From the NCBI GenBank assembly GCA_035048495.1, contig CM068552.1, forward strand, positions 18,602,154 to 18,666,153: a stretch of DNA of 64,000 bases. Reading direction: 5' to 3'. This document shows, piece by piece, positions 1 through 10,930 of this stretch; positions within the stretch are counted from its first letter, which is position 1; every line of letters starts with the position of its first letter. The notes below the pieces were generated by a model that did not search any database, was not told the DNA's origin, and saw nothing but the letters and a program-made list of their open reading frames with translations. A program made the position numbers and the translations under genes. The stretch comes from Euptelea pleiosperma (Eukaryota > Streptophyta > Magnoliopsida > Ranunculales > Eupteleaceae).

Positions 1-452
1 TTGTGCTAGATACACCTTCCCCTTACAACGGCATTTTGGGGAGAGGGTGGATACATGAAGTGAAGGGCGTACCATCAACTTATCATCAATTATTCTGATT
101 CCCGACTGCTCACGGGATTATGGAAATCAAGGGAGATCAGGCAATCTCGGCCAAATGTTATGCCATGGCCCTGAAATCGAAGCAGGTCCCAATCCAGGAG
201 GATCAACATGGACAGGGAACTTCATCCGTAGTTACAGAAAAATAGCAGTCAGAGCGCATCCCGGCAAGTCTAGAGCAGACTGCGCCTAGCCGGGAAGATG
301 ATAATGATACGTTTGAGCAAAGGACGAGTCCCGCGGTTGAGGAGACTGATCAGGTTAACCTCGGTAGTGAGGAAAATCCGAAGTATACTTATATCGGGGC
401 TGGTTTATCTGTCGAAGAAAAGATATCCTACACTGATTTTCTGAAATCTTAT
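1..452 (+). pseudogene. protease C-terminus and linker of the Tat polyprotein, broken
   Basis: The frame that continues into the reverse transcriptase ORF can be read upstream of its first ATG. It contains a segment resembling YN-ILGR-W followed by VPSTYHQ, typical of the end of the retropepsin region in plant Ty3/gypsy polyproteins. In-frame stops at 96-98 (TGA) and 243-245 (TAG) break it. The rest up to 452 is acidic linker. The catalytic DTG would lie left of the window and was not seen. Confidence 0.7.
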
Positions 453-2666
453 ATGGATGTTTTTTCATGGTCATTCAACGATATGCCGGGTATATCTCTC
501 GACATTTCTTGCCATCGTTTACAGGTAAATAGAGATCATTTACCTGTGAAACAGAGACCTCGGAGGATTGCTCCAGAGAAGCAGCGGGCAGTCCAGGAAG
601 AGATTGATAAACTCCTAGAGGCCGGATTCATCCGCGAAGTCAACAATGCTCAGTGGTTAGCCAACATAGTGGCTGTTCCGAAGAAGAATGGGAAGATCAG
701 AGTCTGCATAGACTTCACACACTTGAATAAGGCTTGCCCTAAAGATCCATATCCCTTGCCGAGGATTGATCAACTGGTTGATGCGACCTCGGGTTATGAG
801 ATTTTATCTTTCATGGATGGGTATTCGGGTTACAATCAGATCCCTCTGTATGAGCCAGATCAGGAGATGACGGCCTTCACGACTGATAGGGGCGTCTTTT
901 GTTACAGAGTGATGCCTTTTGGTCTCAAGAATGCGGGAGCTACTTATCAACGTCTCATCAATAAGATGTTCCATGATATGATTGGCGTGACGATGGAGGT
1001 ATATATAGACGATATGATGGTTAAAACGAGGACTCGGGAGTTACATTTGAGTGATCTCGGGAAAACGTTTGATCGTCTTCGAGAGTATCAAATGAAGCTC
1101 AATCCTGCCAAATGCGTCTTTGGAGTGACCTCAGGAAAATTTCTAGGTTATCTCATTACAAGGCGAGGAATTGAAGCTAATCCCGACCAAATCAGGGCTC
1201 TGACAGATATGCCTTCACCGAAGAACAGGAAGGAAGTCCAAAAGCTTGCCGGGAGGATAGCAGCATTGAATCGCTTCATAGCAAGATCGTCAGATAGATG
1301 TAGACCATTATTCAGGCTCTTGAAGAAGAATGGAAGATTTGACTGGACTGAAGAATGTGATGAAGCCTTTCAAAAGCTCAAACATTATCTCTCACAACCT
1401 CCGATTCTTTCTAAACCTGATCAAGGGGAGCCTCTGGGTCTTTATTTGGCTACCACTGACGAATCCATTAGCGCCGTCCTTTTCCGTGAGCTCGATCGAG
1501 AAGAACGGCCAGTGTATTTTACCAGTAAGACTCTTATTGGGGCAGAAACGAGATATGCCACAATCGAGAAAGCTGCTCTGGCATTGATTTATGCTTCAAG
1601 GCGTCTTAAACCCTACTTTGAAGGCAGAACTATTACGGTTTACACAGAACATCCTTTGAAATCTATACTCGGTAAGCTCGATTTGTCAGGGAGAATGGCT
1701 AAATGGGCCATTTATTTGGCTCAATACGACATTCAGTTCTCACCAAGAACATCCGAGAAGGGACATGCCTTAGCCGGGTTTTTGGCTGACTTTCCAGTTC
1801 AAGATGTGGCAGACATTGGGGGCGAGGACAGAGAAGTTCTTTCGCTTCCCGAGATGCCAGAGATGTTGAATCCCAAGACGGGATGGAGATTGTTTACTGA
1901 TGGATCAGCCAGTGAGAACGGATCAGGTGTAGGAGTCGTCCTGGTTACACCTGAGAATACTAGATTGGAAAAATCTGTTAAACTCGGGTTCGTGACATCC
2001 AATAATGAAGCAGAATATGAAGCGATGATTTCGGGACTCAAGACAGCACTTGATCTCGGGATAAAAGATATTACCGTATATACTGATTCACAGTTGGTCG
2101 TCAGTCAGTTCACCGGGACATATCTAGCCCGAGATGAGAGGATGGCAGCTTATTTAGAGATTGTTCAACATTTGACTGAGCGATTTGTTAACATAAGAAT
2201 ACATCAGTTACCAAGGATGGAAAATCGGCATGCAGATGCTTTAGCCTATTTATCTGCTATGATGGGAGGAACCGAATCAAGAACTATAACCGTGGATTAT
2301 CAAGAGTTTCCGAGTATTCATTCACCTATTGAGGTTTATCTAGCCCCGGTGGAGGTTGATCATGAGCCAAGTTGGATGGACGATTTTCGAAGGTATTTAC
2401 AACATGGAGAACTCCCATCTGGGAGAGATGCGGCGAAGAGAATTCAGAGGCTTGGAAGAAGGTATATCATGGTAGGCCAAGATCTGTACAGGAAGTCAGC
2501 ATTGGGTCCCTCCTTAAATGTCTTACTCCCAGAGAATCTCAGCAAGTTCTTCTCGAGATACACGCGGGTGAATGTGGAAATCACTCGGGGGCGAGGACCT
2601 TGGCACATAAAGCTCTCAGCCAAGGATATTTTTGGCCCTATATGCAGAAAGATGCCAAGTTGCTAG
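453..2666 (+). pseudogene. pol: pol: reverse transcriptase, RNase H and second archaeal-like RNase H
   Basis: This 737-codon open frame carries the copying enzymes of the Tat element. The RT domain spans roughly residues 50-230 and has the catalytic YIDD near residue 184, preceded by the PFGLKNA block. A first RNase H-like region (about 300-405) is degenerate: the usual DAS start is not conserved and the later TDHPL block reads YTEHPL. A second RNase H (about 477-605) has its acidic set in FTDGS, NNEAEYEA, YTDSQ and ADAL, the archaeal-like type used by Tat elements. The frame should run on into integrase, but a single-base shift near 2505-2515 sends it out of frame; the last ~50 codons (to 2666) are out-of-frame tail. 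The ATG at 453 is only the first ATG after an upstream stop, not a natural start, because the protein is normally cut from a polyprotein. Confidence 0.92.
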
Positions 2667-3607
2667 TGAAGAAATGTGAGAAGTGTCAGAAATATTCTCC
2701 ATTGATAAAGGTTCCCGCCGAAGAGTTGCACCCTGTATTCAGTCCATGGCCATTTGCGAAATGGGGGTTAGATATAATGGGACCATTCCCGACAGCCCCA
2801 GGGAATGTAAGGTTCTTATTGGTGGCCACAGATTACTTCACAAAGTGGATCGAGGCAGTTCCGTTAGTTCAGGTACAGTCTTCACATGTGAAGAGGTTCT
2901 TGTGGGAGAATATCATCTGCCGGTTCGGCATTTCAGAAGAGATAGTCACAGATAATGGAACCCAGTTTGATTCCACCGAGGTGAAAGCTTTGTGTCAGGC
3001 TTTGAATATAAAGAAAAGACTATCTGCCCCAAGATACCCCCAGAGTAATGGACTTGCCGAGAGAGCAAATCGAGTTATACTCGAAAACTTGAAGAAGAGG
3101 CTAGATCGAGCAAAGGGAAAATGGGCGGAAGAATTGTCAGGAGTATTATGGGCATATCGAACTACCCCGAGAAGAACGACAGGAGAATCTCCATTTTCTC
3201 TGGCCTATGGATCAGAAGCGGTAATCCCTACAGAAGTTGTTGTCCCGACATCTCGTACTCAGGCTGTCAATACTGGGCAGAATGAAGAAATTTTGGCTCG
3301 GGACAATGACTTGCTAGAGGAGCGTCGTGAGCAGGCAGTTGTGAGATTGACTAATTATCAGCAAACTATCAAACAGTCATATGATCGCCGCGTCAGACGC
3401 ATGACCTTCAAAGTTGGAGATTTGGTACTGAGAAAAGTATTTGACAATACCAGAGAACCCGGGAGTGGCAAACTGGGTGCCAATTGGGAAGGTCCTTACC
3501 TTATTGACAGGATTGGGCAGAACGGGGCGTATTATTTGAAAACACAAGACGGAGATGTATTTGAAAGACCATGGAACGCGTTTAATATGCGGATTTTCTA
3601 TCAATAA
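2505..3607 (+). pseudogene. pol: integrase domain, displaced by a frameshift
   Basis: Integrase inserts the reverse-transcribed DNA into the chromosome. In the frame open from 2372, an HHCC zinc-binding module is seen (H64, H71, C102, C105, numbering from that ORF's first ATG). It is followed by the DDE core: D134 in WGLDIMG, D194 in VTDNGTQF and E230 in NGLAERAN. The spacing of 35 residues between the last two acids is canonical. A C-terminal SH3-like region follows (VGDLVLRK, then GPYLI) and the frame ends at TAA 3605-3607. Homology starts around 2505, just after RNase H; codons 2372-2504 are in the wrong frame. One indel separates it from the RT frame. The domain itself has no internal stop, so loss of function rests on the frameshift and the upstream stops. 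Confidence 0.93.
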
Positions 3608-3642
3608 AGATAATGCCAAGTTTCTCATACAAGAAGCATCAT

Positions 3643-4535
3643 CGTCGATTACAAAGTCCTAAGCCGGGAGTTACAAACCGGAAGGCCGGGATGATCTAAA
3701 ATTCTAAGTCACGCGACTGGAATTGAGGAGATTCACGTCGATTACAAAGTCCTAAGCCGGGAGTTACAAACCGGAAGGCCGGGATGATCTAAAATTCTAA
3801 GTCATGCGACTGGAATTGAGGAGATTCACGTCGATTACAAAGTCCTAAGCCGGGAGTTACAAACCGGAAGGCCGGGATGATCTAAAATTCTAAGTCACGC
3901 GACTGGAATTGAGGAGATTCACGTCGATTACAAAGTCCTAAGCCGGGAGTTACAAACCGGAAGGCCGGGATGATCTAAAATTCTAAGTCATGCGACTGGA
4001 ATTGAGGAGATTCACGTCGATTACAAAGTCCTAAGCCGGGAGTTACAAACCGGAAGGCCGGGATGATCTAAAATTCTAAGTCACGCGACTGGAATTGAGG
4101 AGATTCACGTCGATTACAAAGTCCTAAGCCGGGAGTTACAAACCAGAAGGCCGGGATGATCTAAAATTCTAAGTCATGCGACTGGAATTGAGGAGATTCA
4201 CGTCGATTACAAAGTCCTAAGCCGGGAGTTACAAACCGGAAGGCTGGGATGATCTAAAATTCTAAGTCATGCGACTGGAATTGAGGAGATTCACGTCGAT
4301 AACAAAGTCCTAAGCCGGGAGTTACAAACCGGAAGGTCGGGATGATCTAAAATTCTAAGTCATGCGACTGGAATTGAGGAGATTCACGTCGATTACAAAG
4401 TCCTAGCCGGGAGCTTTGGATTCTTATCAATCTTGGCTTCTTGCCTTGATAAGAGTCCAAGTATACAAACTGGAAGGCCGGGATGATCTAAAGATTCTTA
4501 GTCATGCGACTAGAATTAATGAGATTCTCGTCATT
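3643..4535 (+). repeat. 93-bp tandem array between pol and the antisense gene
   Basis: Units start at 3643, 3736, 3829, 3922, 4015, 4108, 4201 and 4294, each exactly 93 bp from the next, with a partial unit at 4387. A diverged tail resumes near 4465 after about 50 bp of unrelated sequence. Each unit contains AGCCGGGAG and GGCCGGGAT. A single C/T site (GTCACGCGAC versus GTCATGCGAC) alternates strictly through units 1-6 and then stays T in units 7 and 8. Tandem arrays in the 3' untranslated region are common in Tat/Ogre elements. There is no coding potential. Confidence 0.96.
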
Positions 4536-4760
4536 TATAAAAACTAAGTGAGATTAGTTGACCATGAAATCCTAGCCGGGATAATACAGGTTGATTCCCG
4601 ACAAACCTATATTCCTGACTAGGATTATTGAAATTTTAACACATTGAATTCATATTTTGATAAGTATTCAGTTCATACAATAACAGAAAAAGTATTCTAT
4701 TATATTAAAAAGCCTTAAACGGCATCTAGAATTGTAAACCCACAAGGTTAGTTACAAAAA
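4536..4760. other. AT-rich spacer, no gene seen
   Basis: This short AT-rich stretch lies between the 93-bp array and the end of the antisense gene. It would hold the 3' untranslated sequence of that gene. No open frame or repeat was recognised. Confidence 0.5.
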
Positions 4761-7393
4761 TCATGGATGTGTCACATCCTGCCCGTCGACCGGCTGAGTG
4801 ACAGGATTTACTGTGACATCCCCTCCTGGAGTCACCATGTCTGTCTGACAAAAGGCTGGAACAACTTCAGGTGCTGGGATGGTTGGAGATGGTTCTCGGG
4901 GAACTTCTGTTGAAATTATTGTCCCGACAAGTGGTTCAGGCTGAACCATATTTTGAACAGGATCTTCATCTCCTTCTTCTTCCATCATGGCTTCACATTT
5001 GGCGAAGCCTTCCCGGTATCCCTTGTCGTAAGATTCTTGTTGAAGGGCATCAGATGCCTGTTTGATTTCATCCCTCTCAACGGTCATCTTTTCCAGATCT
5101 TTTTGCAGGCGACTGGCTCCCTCCTTGAATTTTGCATACTCCGCTTTGACTTTAATCAAGTTATCTTCAGCTTTTTTCTTTGAAGCAAGAGCTTCAAGAG
5201 CCAATTTTCTCTCCATTTCAGCCTTGGTCTTTGAAACTTCGGCAGAGAGAGTGGCCGCTTGAATTTGCTCCTCGGCTAGTTGAAGTTTAGCTTCGGACGC
5301 ACTTGATTTTTCGACAAGGGCAGTATAATTTTGGAGGAGATCACCAAGATAATCCCTCAGACCTACATAGGCATGGATACTCTGCAGACAGAAGGAACTG
5401 TTAGAATATATTGGAAGAATTCATCAGAGAGAGCAGTACAAAGAATAAATTATTACCTCCAGGAGGGAACGACTGAGAACTTCACAGGGCACTTTTGGGG
5501 AAGGCATGTCAATATAACGCAACCTGTCCCGTGGAAGACAGATTCGTTCGATTAACGTCGAAGCCACCCCAGCGTCAGCAATGGAGCTTTGCTCCGAGAT
5601 GGGCTGCCCATTTGGCAAGCAACCAGCATTCATGATGTATGGTTCCACGCCATCGAAATCCCGTAGACCTGCAATGGGGTTATCTTGTCGCCACAATTCT
5701 TTCAGTGTAACCCATGTATCAATTAAATTAAATGCTGTACCAGACGGGAATGAAGGAGAACGAATGTGCTCACCAATTGAATGATTGGGCCAGGCAGCGT
5801 CTGTTGGACGAGAGGTTGATGGAGGGGTAGATATTGGTTAAAGCTCTGGAGAAGGAAGGAATCCAGGAGGAGACCGCGTAATGGCGATCGAGGGAGAAGC
5901 AGTAGGTATGGCAGTTACCGAAGGAGAATCTGGGGTCCCAGAAGGCTGAGTCGTTGAAGAGCCACCAGCCAGATTATCCTTTGTAGCCACTATACCATCC
6001 CGAATCATTGATGCCTCAAGTTCGGGAGCTAATCCCTTGATCAATCTTCTTTTCTTTTTTGGCGCCAGAGCTGGGGCAGCAAAAGTTTCCTTTCGCATTT
6101 CAGCCATTCTACCCTCCATCTGCACAGGAGGTAACAAGTTAGATGATCATAAAAGCATAAGAGTTAGACATCAGCTATAGAAGAAGATACCTCTGCCTCT
6201 TCCAACCGAACGAGTTCCCGGGCAAAATCATTCAGAGGTTCTTGACGACCATCTGGATGTCTGAAGAATTCGGCCACAGGATAAGGAGCAGACGTGACCC
6301 GACTTGTTGGAGGCTCTATATGAGCTGGCGCACTATGAGTTTGGCGAGGTCTCTTTATTAAGGGGATGTCGGGACTTATTGTCTCTTCTTCCCGAGACTC
6401 ATGTTCCCTTGCAGCGACTTCAACAGCGGGACGCTTCCGCGAATAGTCGGGAGCAGTTATTCGCTGGTCCCGTGGGATGACAGGAGTAGGAGACGAGGAT
6501 CTTTGATTTTTATCAATTAATCCCGCTAGGGACCATTGCTTTACGACCTTAGGGATTTTCCTCAGAATATATTTGACCTTGTCGTCTATATCCTGAGGAT
6601 ATTTCCAGGGACGTCTGATATAGTCTACAGCAGAGAAGAGAGGGGATTGATTAGTAGATTGATTAACTGAATCTAAAGGAGATTGACGAGATATAAAGAG
6701 GAGCTTACCCGACAAGTTAAAGCTTGTGCGGACTCTATGGCTGCTGGAGCTCCCCTCCACACGCTCGTCAAATTCCCAAGATCCAGTCACCAGCAGAGGA
6801 TCAGAGTGCCATCCCTTATGACTATCGGGCAGGCTCTCAACTATCTTCTGATTTTTATTCCGGGCAGCTACCGACCAGAACATATCGGTATCGAAGGAGT
6901 CTGGGCATCTCCTCAAAATGTACAGATAATCGATCTCGGAGAGACCGATCTGGTATTTACTCGTAGAGTTGAAATACTCTATCCTATTCATCAGACGCCA
7001 GAAATTTCCGTGCATCTGGCCGGGAGCCCGGTCGTAGAACCAGAGGACTTCCCTCACTAAAGGAGTCAAAGGTAGGGTTAACCCGAACTTCAATTGAAGC
7101 CGAGTGATGCTTATTTCGCCAGGGTTGGTATTTTCCCCATGACGAGAACCGATATTAACAAAAACAGAAGAAGGAATGGCAAATTCTTTTCTCAAACCTA
7201 CAATATAAGGGTCATTCCCATAAGTTGGGACCCTGACGATTACTTGAGGAATTATTGGTTCCTCCCTATATACATCTACTTCTCTATCCAACGAATCAGA
7301 GGATAATTGCTCCTCTACATCAACATTGGTTTCTACTGGTTCTCTGGGAACCATTTCTTCGGTATCTTCAAGAACCCTTTTACCCCTAGCCAT
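4761..7393 (-). pseudogene. four-exon antisense gene of the Tat element (gypsy-type transposon domain plus coiled coil)
   Basis: The gene runs against pol. I infer exons 7393-6709, 6624-6191, 6119-5457 and 5381-4761 from GT/AG sites (donors GTAAGC, GTATCT and GTAATA; acceptors GTAG, GCAG and GCAG). The phases agree and give about 800 codons. Residues ~95-142 (FGLTLPLTPLVREVL, then a WRL block) resemble the plant family Pfam calls 'putative gypsy type transposon' (PF04195). The middle is Ser/Pro/Arg-rich with a basic KKKRR stretch, and the last exon is a charged coiled coil. Only one in-frame stop was found (TAA at 5838-5840), so the copy is nearly intact. Antisense ORFs at this place are known in Tat elements (for example Grande), but their role is not settled. 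The start at 7393 is preferred because it lies downstream of a good TATA box; an upstream in-frame ATG at 7540 would sit at the expected transcription start. Confidence 0.75.
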
Positions 7394-7581
7394 TTGAAGA
7401 AGAAGATGAAGAGGAAGATGAAGGTATACGAGAGGGGATAGCAGATGAGAGAAAAGTACCGTTACAGTCTGGAAGCAGCGAACAGAGGAGATACAGGTGA
7501 AGAACAGCTTGAGCTTGAAGCTTGAAGTATTGCAGAGCACTGACCAGAGCGAAGAAATGGAAGAAAGCGGTGAATAAACCT

Positions 7582-7588
7582 TTTATAG
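7582..7588 (-). promoter_or_regulatory. TATA box of the antisense gene
   Basis: On the - strand the sequence reads GCCTATAAAAGG, a good plant TATA box. It lies about 190 bp upstream of the ATG at 7393, which would place transcription start near 7550. This suggests the antisense gene has its own promoter between the 3' LTR and its coding region. Confidence 0.55.
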
Positions 7589-7908
7589 GCAAAGATCTGG
7601 TTATATCAAACCAGCAGTTTGGCAATATCAGATCTCGGGCGCCAAAACTCGAAAGATTGGTTACTCGACGGTTCGGTTACCTATTCCCTCGAGTACTGTA
7701 CCCATCAATCATTCCATTCGACGACGTACATTGGGCAGCACGTTGCTACGGACACGTATCATGTATACAGCAAACAGTAAGCGCAATATTAAATGCGGAG
7801 GAAAATGATCGATTGGTTATTACATGATCCAACGGCTAAGAAACAGAGATGAAACGTGGATGGCCAAGATCTTTTTCAGAAGATACGACGGTCATTTATC
7901 GATCTTCT

Positions 7909-7923
7909 CAAAAAGGGGGGCGA
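7909..7923 (+). other. polypurine tract (plus-strand primer) of the Tat element
   Basis: CAAAAAGGGGGGCGA stands immediately before the TGTGGG that opens the 3' LTR. A purine run directly 5' of the 3' LTR is the plus-strand priming site of LTR retrotransposons. Confidence 0.8.
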
Positions 7924-8309
7924 TGTGGGTGCCGTATTTTCCAGCAAGTCAAAATTGGACACGTATCTCTGGCTTAGCACGTGCGGTTTCGAATACACGA
8001 CGCGTGTTAGAAGACAGCACGCGAGAGTTAATGCGCTGGAATCATCATCAAGAGCCATAAACTGCCCATCGTGTCACACGATTTCCATTACTTGGAAATG
8101 CCACGTGTCAAGATTGAATTATCGACACATGGAAGTGATGCTAACAGAGAATATTAACGTCTCAGCCTTTAATATGTCGGGAAGTATTCAATCTTGCCCG
8201 ACATATTGATGAGTCTCATCCCACCGAGATCAACTGGATAGACGGGATCTATTACAGTCTCATCCCAACAAGTCCAAAAAGCTTTACAGGATCTTTTACA
8301 ATCTCATCC

Positions 8310-8700
8310 CGGGAACTCAAGGTTCTCATCCCGGGAAACTCAAGTATATCATCTCGGGAACTTCAAACATGTCATCCCGGGAACTCATCCTGGCAACTCA
8401 AGTATATATTCCCGGGAATTCCAAACATGTCATCCCGGGAACTCATCCTGGCAACTCAAGTATATATTCCCGGGAACTCCAAACATGTCATCCCGGGAAC
8501 TCATCCTGGAAACTCAAGTATATCATCCCGGGAACTCCAAACATGTCATCCCGAGAACTCATCCGGGAAACTCAAGTATATCATCCCGGGAACTCCAAAT
8601 ATGTCATCCCGGGAACTCATCCTGGCAACTCAAGTATATATTCCCGGGAACTCTAAACATGTCATCCCGGGACATCCTCCCGGCAAGGTCACATTATTGG
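8310..8700 (+). repeat. 58-bp tandem array in the LTR U3
   Basis: The landmark CATGTCATCCC recurs at about 8368, 8426, 8484, 8542, 8600 and 8658, so the period is 58 bp. Each unit carries two or three TCCCGGGAA-type cores. ORFs in several frames here only reflect the repeat. The same CCGGGA core is frequent in the 93-bp array of this element. Confidence 0.93.
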
Positions 8701-9088
8701 CTGGATGCATTTATCTCGACAAGGTCATCAGACTTACTTGACGGGATCTATTTCAATATCATCCCGTCAAAGCCAGATAATGTCAAATGACTTACGTGGC
8801 AGGATCTCTTACGTACGAGGTAAGTATTCTGAATACCATCGATTTCTTAACTGATGAATATTGGCCACGTGGCAGCTAGTTGAACTATCACGAATTCGAC
8901 ATCACCTTATCTGAATATTTGACACGAAGGATGCCATCTCAGTGTCATTTCAGTTATTTCAGGTATAACCGAATCAATGAAGTCAAGATATAACCATAAG
9001 ATTCTGTTTTATAACAGAATTTATCCGAGTCATCATTGACTGATAACGACTAGACACGTGGAAGGTGAGTCACGCCCAGTTCTAAGGG

Positions 9089-9096
9089 TATAAATA
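9089..9096 (+). promoter_or_regulatory. LTR TATA box
   Basis: TATAAATA lies about 290 bp before the LTR end, the right place for the U3 promoter that starts the genomic transcript. It is followed by a CT-rich leader near 9125. Confidence 0.7.
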
Positions 9097-9379
9097 TGAG
9101 ACCCTCAGGACTGAGAAGAGGATCTTGCTCTCTAGATCCAGATAGCTTAAACTCTGAAATCTTTTACTATTTCCTAAAACCTGTTACATTTCCCAAGCTG
9201 ACTTGAGCGTCGGAGCCTTGTCAACAGGTACAACCAAATCTCATCTGGAGGTCATCCTATCCTTCGCAGAGGAGAAAGCAGTTCCATCCTGGAGCATCAG
9301 AGTCGTCCGATCATCACCAAAATCCGAATCGTCTGACCTCGAAGATTGTGTGGGTTAGATCAGATATTTTTCCCCCACA

Positions 9380-10004
9380 GGTTTCATGGGATAATTCGAG
9401 CGGACGTGTGGGGCATTTATTAAGTAAAATTTAGAGTAAGGAAGACGATTTGAGGCTTATAGAGTTGGGTTCTGGTTAGGTTGTATTGGCTGCAACCTGC
9501 AAGGTAATGGCTTAGGATTAGATATTTAGAGCTGGATGTATGGGGGCTGACATTAAGGTTTCAAGGTCTTAAAAAAGTTCAAAAATTTGAGAACAAAGGG
9601 ATTAATATAGTTAAGATAGATGGTTGAAGTGGAGTCTCACCACTTTGGAGGGCTTCTAGAATGGAGTCACATCACCATAAAGAGGAGTTACACCTCAAAG
9701 AAAACAGGTTCTTAAACTCACTCAATTATTTAAAATAAGAGAGTACACGGGTAGTTATGAATGAGTGGGGTGGCAACCTCTTCCCTGCTCTCAACTCACA
9801 CATATAAACTCCCCTAATACTCTTGGACCATAAGTTCCCTAAATATAACATGGCTCCAATTTCAAAAAAATAAAAGTACTTCATAGAAAGTTGAAGCAAG
9901 TTCTAGAAAAGGACATATAACTCTTATTTAAAAGCAAACTTCTAAAAGCATGCATAAACTAACCAAAACACTAAGGCTTCCTAAAACTCTTTTCTAATTC
10001 ATCT
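9380..10004. other. left flank of CACTA copy A, no gene seen
   Basis: This anonymous AT-rich sequence is shared with 41865-42489. The three bases before the CACTA end are TCT here and CCT in copy B. No coding frame or recognised element. Confidence 0.6.
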
Positions 10005-10020
10005 CACTACAGGAAAAAAG

Positions 10021-10615
10021 ACTTTCAGCGACGGCCGGCGACCCTCGGTATAGGGTTAAAATTCGTCGCTATATGGTATAACGACGGCCAAATCGACTGT
10101 CGCTACTCGTCGCTATAAATTTCGTCTGTAAAAGGTATTAGCGACGGTCAACTCAAAAACGCCCCTCGCAAAAAACTCTTCGTAGATTGGAAAATTCATA
10201 TACCGACGAGCTCGACTGTCGTTGTATAGCTCTATACCGACGGTTTTGGCCGTCGGTATGTATAAATATAATTTTTTATTTGCAAAAATGTTTCACCGAC
10301 GGTCGTATCCGTCGCTGTAATACACATTTAGCGACAAAATAATGCTGGCCGTCGCTAGTTCTATGATGTAGCGACGGCCAGAAACGTCAGTAGATCTCAA
10401 TTCTATTTATTAGTAAAAACCTTTTAGCGATGGTCGTGGCCGTCGCTGTAAGACCTATATAGTGACAGTGTGTATGTTTGGCCGTCGCTGTAATATATAT
10501 ATAGCGACGGGAGGAGTGTCTGGCCGTTGCTATAGGACATCTATAGCGACGGATGGAGTTCTGGCCGTCGGTAAATACTGTTAAAGAGACGGTCAGTGGT
10601 CGTCGCTAAAAGGTT
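10021..10615. repeat. left subterminal repeats of CACTA copy A
   Basis: More than ten copies of GCGACGG or ACCGACGG and their complements occur here, many paired as short palindromes such as GCGACGG-N-CCGTCGCT. In En/Spm elements such repeats bind the TNPA-type protein and bring the ends together. Confidence 0.85.
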
Positions 10616-10930
10616 TGGTAGAATAATTTTTTTTTTAAAATTTTTTTGCATAATTTGTTATACCTATACCTGTAATGTATATAATATCACATTTCCCTAT
10701 TCCATGTCCATTTAATCAAATCATAGTGTAAAGAAAATATAAAATTCATATATCTTAAATAATTAAATGTCTACAATATTAACTGTTTTAAATTTAACAA
10801 TGTTATAAAAGTTTAAAAAATAAATCTGGCAGAGTAGAAGACACGATCAATCAGCATCTAGGCCTGCAAAACAAAGAAAAGTAAAATAATTAATACATAA
10901 AATGTTAAGATTCAATATAAACGAAAAATT

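Larger units (their letters stand above)
1..9379 (+). mobile_element. Ty3/gypsy LTR retrotransposon, Tat lineage, 3' part
   Basis: The window opens inside this element, so its 5' LTR, primer-binding site and gag are not visible. Visible in order are a protease/linker remnant, reverse transcriptase, a degenerate RNase H, a second archaeal-like RNase H, integrase, a tandem array, an antisense gene, a polypurine tract and the 3' LTR. The double RNase H and an antisense ORF between pol and the 3' LTR are known marks of the plant Tat group (Grande/Retand/Ogre relatives). Integrase follows RNase H, which excludes Ty1/copia. The right end abuts sequence whose homologue at 41865 lacks the element, so it inserted into copy A of the duplication or lies exactly at its edge. 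Confidence 0.93.
7924..9379 (+). repeat. 3' LTR of the Tat element (1456 bp)
   Basis: The LTR begins TGTGGG after the polypurine tract and ends CCCACA, giving the usual short inverted TG...CA ends. It holds a 58-bp tandem array in its U3 part and a TATAAATA promoter near its 3' end. Sequence right of 9379 (GGTTTCATGGG) is matched at 41865 without the element, which fixes the right border independently. The 5-bp target duplication is expected to be GGTTT, but the left end is outside the window. Confidence 0.88.

Noticed and set aside
8369..8790. Three overlapping repeat-protein ORFs
   Set aside because: They are the same 58-bp repeat read in three frames within the LTR; 58 is not a multiple of 3, so the repeat peptide simply cycles frames.
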